Shown one piece after another: positions 61,798 through 64,000 of a stretch of 64,000 bases of DNA (the stretch's first letter is position 1; the number at the start of each line of letters is the position of its first letter). Origin of the DNA: Polaromonas sp. (GTDB lineage Bacteria; Pseudomonadota; Gammaproteobacteria; Burkholderiales; Burkholderiaceae_C); the NCBI RefSeq assembly GCF_030680935.1, contig NZ_JAUXUP010000059.1:21333-85332 (forward strand), read 5' to 3'. Below the pieces are notes generated by a model that saw only the letters and a list, made by a program, of their open reading frames with translations, searched no databases and was not told the origin of the DNA. The translations under genes were made by a program, and so were the position numbers.

Positions 61798-63807
61798 TCA
61801 TGCCGGCCAACCCAGACTGGCGTATTGCCGCTGGAGCTGTCTCAAGCGGCTACGCGCAGCGCCGTCGGCACTGGCCGCGTAACGTTGCGCTTCGAGCTGC
61901 ATCAGCCAGTCGTGCAAGGCCTGACCACCGCTGCCGTAGCGGGCCAACACCTGCAGCGCCAGCGCGCGCGGTGGCGTGGCCGGGCTGCTGCTTATGCCGG
62001 CCTTGTGCAATTGTTTGCGCGTGCGTGCCAGCAGGCGCAGCCACGGGTCGTGCTGGACCCGGTCCCACAGGCCCCAGGCCGCCCCCGCCGCACTGACCAG
62101 CACGATGACGCCAATCAACACATAGGCCAGGTCTTCCCAGCTGGGCGAATCAAAGCCCATGCTGCGCAGCAGATTGAGCTGTTTGCCCTGGGTGTAATTG
62201 AGAACCCACTGGTTCCAGCGGTTGTTCACCGCCTCCCAGGTGGCGCGGAACTGCGCCGACAGATTCGGGCTGAGCGTGCCCAGCGCCTGCCCGACGATGC
62301 CTTGCGGCGCTGCCAGCCGCTGAAAGGGGCCGGTGCGGCCCGGCGAGACGGCAGAGGTCGGGTCCACCCGCACCCAGCCCTGGTCCGCCTGCCAAACCTC
62401 GGCCCAGGCGTGTGCGTCGCTTTGGCGCAGCACCCAGAAGCCATCCACCGGGTTGATCTCTCCGCCCTGGTAGCCCGTAACGATACGCGCCGGTATGTCA
62501 AGCGCGCGCATCAGCACCACAAAGCTGGAGGCAATGTGCTCGCAAAAACCCTGTTTGCGGTCAAACCAGAACTCGTCGGCGGTATTGGCGCCATACACCC
62601 CCGGCTCCAGAGTGTAGGTGTAGCCGCCGGTACGCAGCCTTTCCATGGTGGCTTGTACCAGGGCGGGGGTGCCCGCCTGTGCGTAACGGGGGTCGCGCCT
62701 GATCTCGGCGGCCAGCGCCAATGTACGCGGGTTAAAACCAGGCGGTAATTCAACAAACTCCTGCAGACCGATTTCCTGCCGGGCGGGGCCGTGGCTGAAA
62801 TCGGTGTGGCTTTGTACCTTGTAGCGAAGCAGGTCGGTGACGGGCCTGTCGGTCATCCACTGCAAGTCAGCCGTCATCCGGGTACGCAGATTTGGCAGCA
62901 CAGGCGCTTGCTCTGCCGCCTCCATCACAAACAGCCAGGGGCGGCCGGTGGGCTCCAGCGTGACTTCGTAAGACAGCGGCGGGCCTTGCACACGCAGGTT
63001 GTCGGCCAGCTTGTAGCGCGGTGGAAAATTGGACTGAAACGATGGCCGCCATTCGCGACCGTCAAAGCTGGAGAGTACCGGCCCGCGAAAATACAGGTCT
63101 CGCTGTGGCGGCGGCCTGCCTTCAAAGGCGATACGCATGGCGATGCTGCTGTCCAGTGCCAGGCTGGCAATGGTGCCTACCTGCATGGTGGCGCTCAGGC
63201 CGCTGCGGCCCGTCATGGCGTCTGACGGAACACCCCACAGCGGCGCCAGGCGTGGAAACAGCATGAACAGCACCACCATCACGGGCGCGCCCAGCAGGGC
63301 CATCCAGCCAGCGGTTTTTGCAGCCTGCAAAAGCGGTGGTTTGCCAACTGGCATGTGCGCATTGACCAGGGCGGTCAGCAGGCCCAACAGGCCCAGCAGC
63401 ATGCTGAACGCTGTCAATAGCGACTGGGAATAGAAAAAGTTGGTGAGCATCGTGAAGAAGCCCAGAAAAAACACCACAAAAGCATCACGTCGGGCCCGCA
63501 GTTCCAGCGTCTTGAGCGCCAGCAGGATCACGATCATCGTGACACCGGCGTCGCGCCCCAGCAGCGAGCGGTACGTCAGCAGCGTGGCACCCACCGCCAG
63601 GGCCAGCAGACCCAGCAGCCACCACCTGCCAGGCAGACTCTGGTTGCCAAGCGCCAGCTTGCCCCGCCACGCCAGCATGCCCGCTGCCAGCGCGCTGCAC
63701 CACCATGGCAGCGCGCGCACTTGCGGCAGCAACACCCAGGCGATGACCGCCAGCAGGAACAGGGTGTCGCGGGCTTCGCGGGGAAGGGCGTTTAGGCGGG
63801 CTAACAT
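61798..63807 (-). CDS. tgpA: TgpA-type membrane transglutaminase (DUF3488/TgpA_N)
   Basis: The product has 669 residues. Five to six membrane helices (about 10-180) come first, with the characteristic block FVVFFLGFFTMLTNFFYSQS. A periplasmic transglutaminase domain has Cys in KQGFCEHIASSFVVLMRALD, His in SDAHAWAEVW and Asp in VRVDPTSAV. A last helix (about 555-580) and a DUF4129-like cytoplasmic tail follow. In many bacteria it follows MoxR and DUF58 genes; here the upstream side is interrupted by an IS-like end. The mltB frame is open into its 3' end, but with the mltB start at 61738 the genes do not overlap. Confidence 0.93.
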   Translation of the reverse strand: MLARLNALPREARDTLFLLAVIAWVLLPQVRALPWWCSALAAGMLAWRGKLALGNQSLPGRWWLLGLLALAVGATLLTYRSLLGRDAGVTMIVILLALKTLELRARRDAFVVFFLGFFTMLTNFFYSQSLLTAFSMLLGLLGLLTALVNAHMPVGKPPLLQAAKTAGWMALLGAPVMVVLFMLFPRLAPLWGVPSDAMTGRSGLSATMQVGTIASLALDSSIAMRIAFEGRPPPQRDLYFRGPVLSSFDGREWRPSFQSNFPPRYKLADNLRVQGPPLSYEVTLEPTGRPWLFVMEAAEQAPVLPNLRTRMTADLQWMTDRPVTDLLRYKVQSHTDFSHGPARQEIGLQEFVELPPGFNPRTLALAAEIRRDPRYAQAGTPALVQATMERLRTGGYTYTLEPGVYGANTADEFWFDRKQGFCEHIASSFVVLMRALDIPARIVTGYQGGEINPVDGFWVLRQSDAHAWAEVWQADQGWVRVDPTSAVSPGRTGPFQRLAAPQGIVGQALGTLSPNLSAQFRATWEAVNNRWNQWVLNYTQGKQLNLLRSMGFDSPSWEDLAYVLIGVIVLVSAAGAAWGLWDRVQHDPWLRLLARTRKQLHKAGISSSPATPPRALALQVLARYGSGGQALHDWLMQLEAQRYAASADGAARSRLRQLQRQYASLGWPA

Positions 63808-63854
63808 TTGTTGCCCCGCCTGACCGATGTTGTGCGGTTAAACGGAGCTGCCAC

Positions 63855-63911
63855 GTTTTGCCTGCAAGCCGGGTCTCGCCCCGGCGGGCGACTCACTTTC
63901 TCTTGCGTCGC
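63855..63911. repeat. Truncated intergenic repeat (GGGTCTCGCCCCGGCGGGCG type)
   Basis: AGCCGGGTCTCGCCCCGGCG, GGCGACTCACTTTCTCTTGC and GTCGC match the left part of a repeat that I know from Comamonadaceae, which normally continues with an AAAGAAAGTAAG-type arm. Here that arm is absent and IS-like sequence begins instead. Assigned from memory of the repeat, not from a second copy in the window. Confidence 0.4.
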
Positions 63912-64000
63912 TGTATAGACCGGAGACATGGGAAACAGGTGTGCGGAGACATAGGAAACACCTTGGAATCTCATCAGGCTTGCGTCAGGGTATTCAAGTC
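63912..64000. mobile_element. Probable insertion-sequence terminus (IS481-like), cut by the window edge
   Basis: TGTATAGACCGGAGACATGG starts a segment with two direct repeats, CGGAGACATGGGAAACA (63921-63937) and CGGAGACATAGGAAACA (63944-63960), 23 bases apart. TGTAnAGACC ends followed by such repeats resemble the termini of IS481-family elements. No transposase is visible within the remaining bases, so the assignment is tentative. Confidence 0.4.

Noticed and set aside
63921..63960. The two 17-base direct repeats as the start of a CRISPR array
   Set aside because: Only two units, a 6-base spacer, no cas genes; the IS-end explanation fits better.

Overview
The window is high-GC chromosomal DNA from a betaproteobacterium, most likely of the Comamonadaceae (Polaromonas/Rhodoferax-like). 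This rests on gene families, tandem glycine and FMN riboswitches, and several dispersed intergenic repeats that I know from that family; no search could be run. Genes are densely packed on both strands. The clearest horizontal-transfer sign is a probable insertion-sequence end at the far right edge.

Layout. 1-3462 (minus): gcvT-gcvH-gcvP behind a tandem glycine riboswitch, with gcvP cut by the left edge. 3660-6481 (minus): a TRAP transporter (dctP-dctQ-dctM). 6654-9699: ETF-ubiquinone oxidoreductase, divergent from an SDR/thioesterase pair across a dyad operator. 9762-13861: peroxide and stress genes (peroxidase-related protein, katG with terminator, carboxymuconolactone decarboxylase-like protein, short HPF/RaiA-like protein). 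13972-15982: PAS-LuxR regulator divergent from scoA-scoB. 16334-30431: a 12-gene MSHA-like type IV pilus locus with an embedded two-component system and a terminator. 30559-30632: tRNA-Gly(CCC). 30682-39537 (minus): a YdcSTUV-PatD-GabT-GabD putrescine/GABA operon ending in a DsrE-like gene, with a divergent LysR regulator. 40664-44772: alaS, ribH2 under an FMN riboswitch, and a RidA protein. 44928-63807: a region rich in transglutaminase-fold and circularly permuted ATP-grasp genes, with LysE, a WYL regulator, comEC and mltB between them.

Two signals stand out. First, genes for a predicted peptide-ligation system occur twice, once as an ATP-grasp/alpha-E fusion plus transglutaminase (44928-48710) and once as three separate genes (57074-60552). 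A giant DUF2126 transglutaminase (50539-54153) lies between them and a TgpA-type membrane transglutaminase follows (61798-63807). The fused copy differs from the separate copy at motif positions that look catalytic. Second, a ~55-bp dispersed element with the hairpin core AGCTATcaaaaaaATAGC is present nine times. Four copies lie inside genes. Two of these, in the DsrE-like gene and in mltB, are in the same orientation and reading frame and encode the hydrophobic core of the export signal, so a selfish repeat seems to have been used twice as signal-peptide sequence.
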